DNA from: Brachypterus glaber
Lineage: Eukaryota > Arthropoda > Insecta > Coleoptera > Kateretidae
DNA length: 64,000 bases
Assembly: GCA_958510825.1 (NCBI GenBank)
Contig: OY294049.1
Span: forward strand, 1,984,001 to 2,048,000
Direction of reading: 5' to 3'
Position 1 is the first letter of the stretch, and each line of letters opens with the position of its first letter. The notes beneath the pieces were generated by a model. It was given only the letters and a program-made list of their open reading frames with translations, searched no databases and was not told the origin of the DNA. The translations under genes and the position numbers were made by a program. Below are positions 63,592 through 64,000 of this stretch, piece after piece.

Positions 63592-64000
63592 CTGGGATTT
63601 GGCCCGATGTAAATAAATAAGACAGGTTAAATGACATGGCCTTGTTGATTATTAGGATTTTTAAATTTATTTATTTAACATGAGGCAAATATTGATTCTT
63701 TGGGATTGTTTTTTCTAAATGAAGTTTTAGTATTTATTTTTTTGTCTGTTTAGCAATATTATGTTTAAAAGGTCAGAATATTATCCCTCTGTTCCAATTT
63801 TAACTCTTAATAGGTAAAAATGCAATATTATTATAATAATTGTATAATAATAATCCGTATAGATTTTTATAACTGGTAGCACATTGCTATGACAATAACT
63901 GCAATCAAACATCAAAAGTTATGGGCAAAAAAATGCCATTTGTCGGAAGAAAAGCCTGTTCATTTTCATTATTAGTCATAATTGTTATTTATCTTTTTAT
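63592..64000. other. AT-rich end of window
   Basis: No reading frame or repeat structure was recognised. Confidence 0.4.

Overview
The window is AT-rich eukaryotic DNA with spliced genes, GT-AG introns and very dense transposon content. Protein matches point to an insect; the repeat load suggests a medium to large genome, possibly a beetle, but species and order cannot be fixed from this sequence. Exon calls below were made by reading protein similarity and splice signals together, and phases were checked by hand across every junction.

Layout. 1-7667: repeats only (a 5'-truncated non-LTR retrotransposon inside an older inverted-repeat element, a 2.1 kb long-TIR element, a tRNA-derived SINE). 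7668-13739 (+): four exons of a PXK/Slob-like PX-domain pseudokinase; its 5' exons lie left of the window and its 3' end was not found. 13740-18100: repeats and a 200-base assembly gap. 18139-18674 (-): a complete three-exon gene for mitochondrial ribosomal protein bS16m (MRPS16). 18675-19792: intergenic space between MRPS16 and lingerer, which point away from each other. 19793-60611 (+): the complete coding region of lingerer (UBAP2/UBAP2L family), 14 coding exons and 1121 residues spread over 41 kb. 60612-64000: long AT-rich 3' region of lingerer and, on the minus strand, one exon-like segment of an unidentified gene.

The lingerer introns hold most of the accessory DNA. Intron 2 carries a structurally intact piggyBac-family transposon (22957-26392) whose transposase gene has its own intron; it sits inside another insertion that splits an older terminal-inverted-repeat element. 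Intron 13 carries a 5'-truncated Penelope-like element with a GIY-YIG endonuclease ORF, an 18-bp target duplication and hammerhead-like terminal motifs. Tc1/mariner fragments, hAT-like MITEs, a Crypton-like fragment, a minisatellite and about twenty long inverted repeats fill much of the rest. Several insertions can be dated relative to each other because the window also contains an uninterrupted copy of the target repeat.

No wholly new system is evident. The least explained item is a pair of foldback-like elements built from short CGCG-centred words (8480-9425 and 58897-59585).
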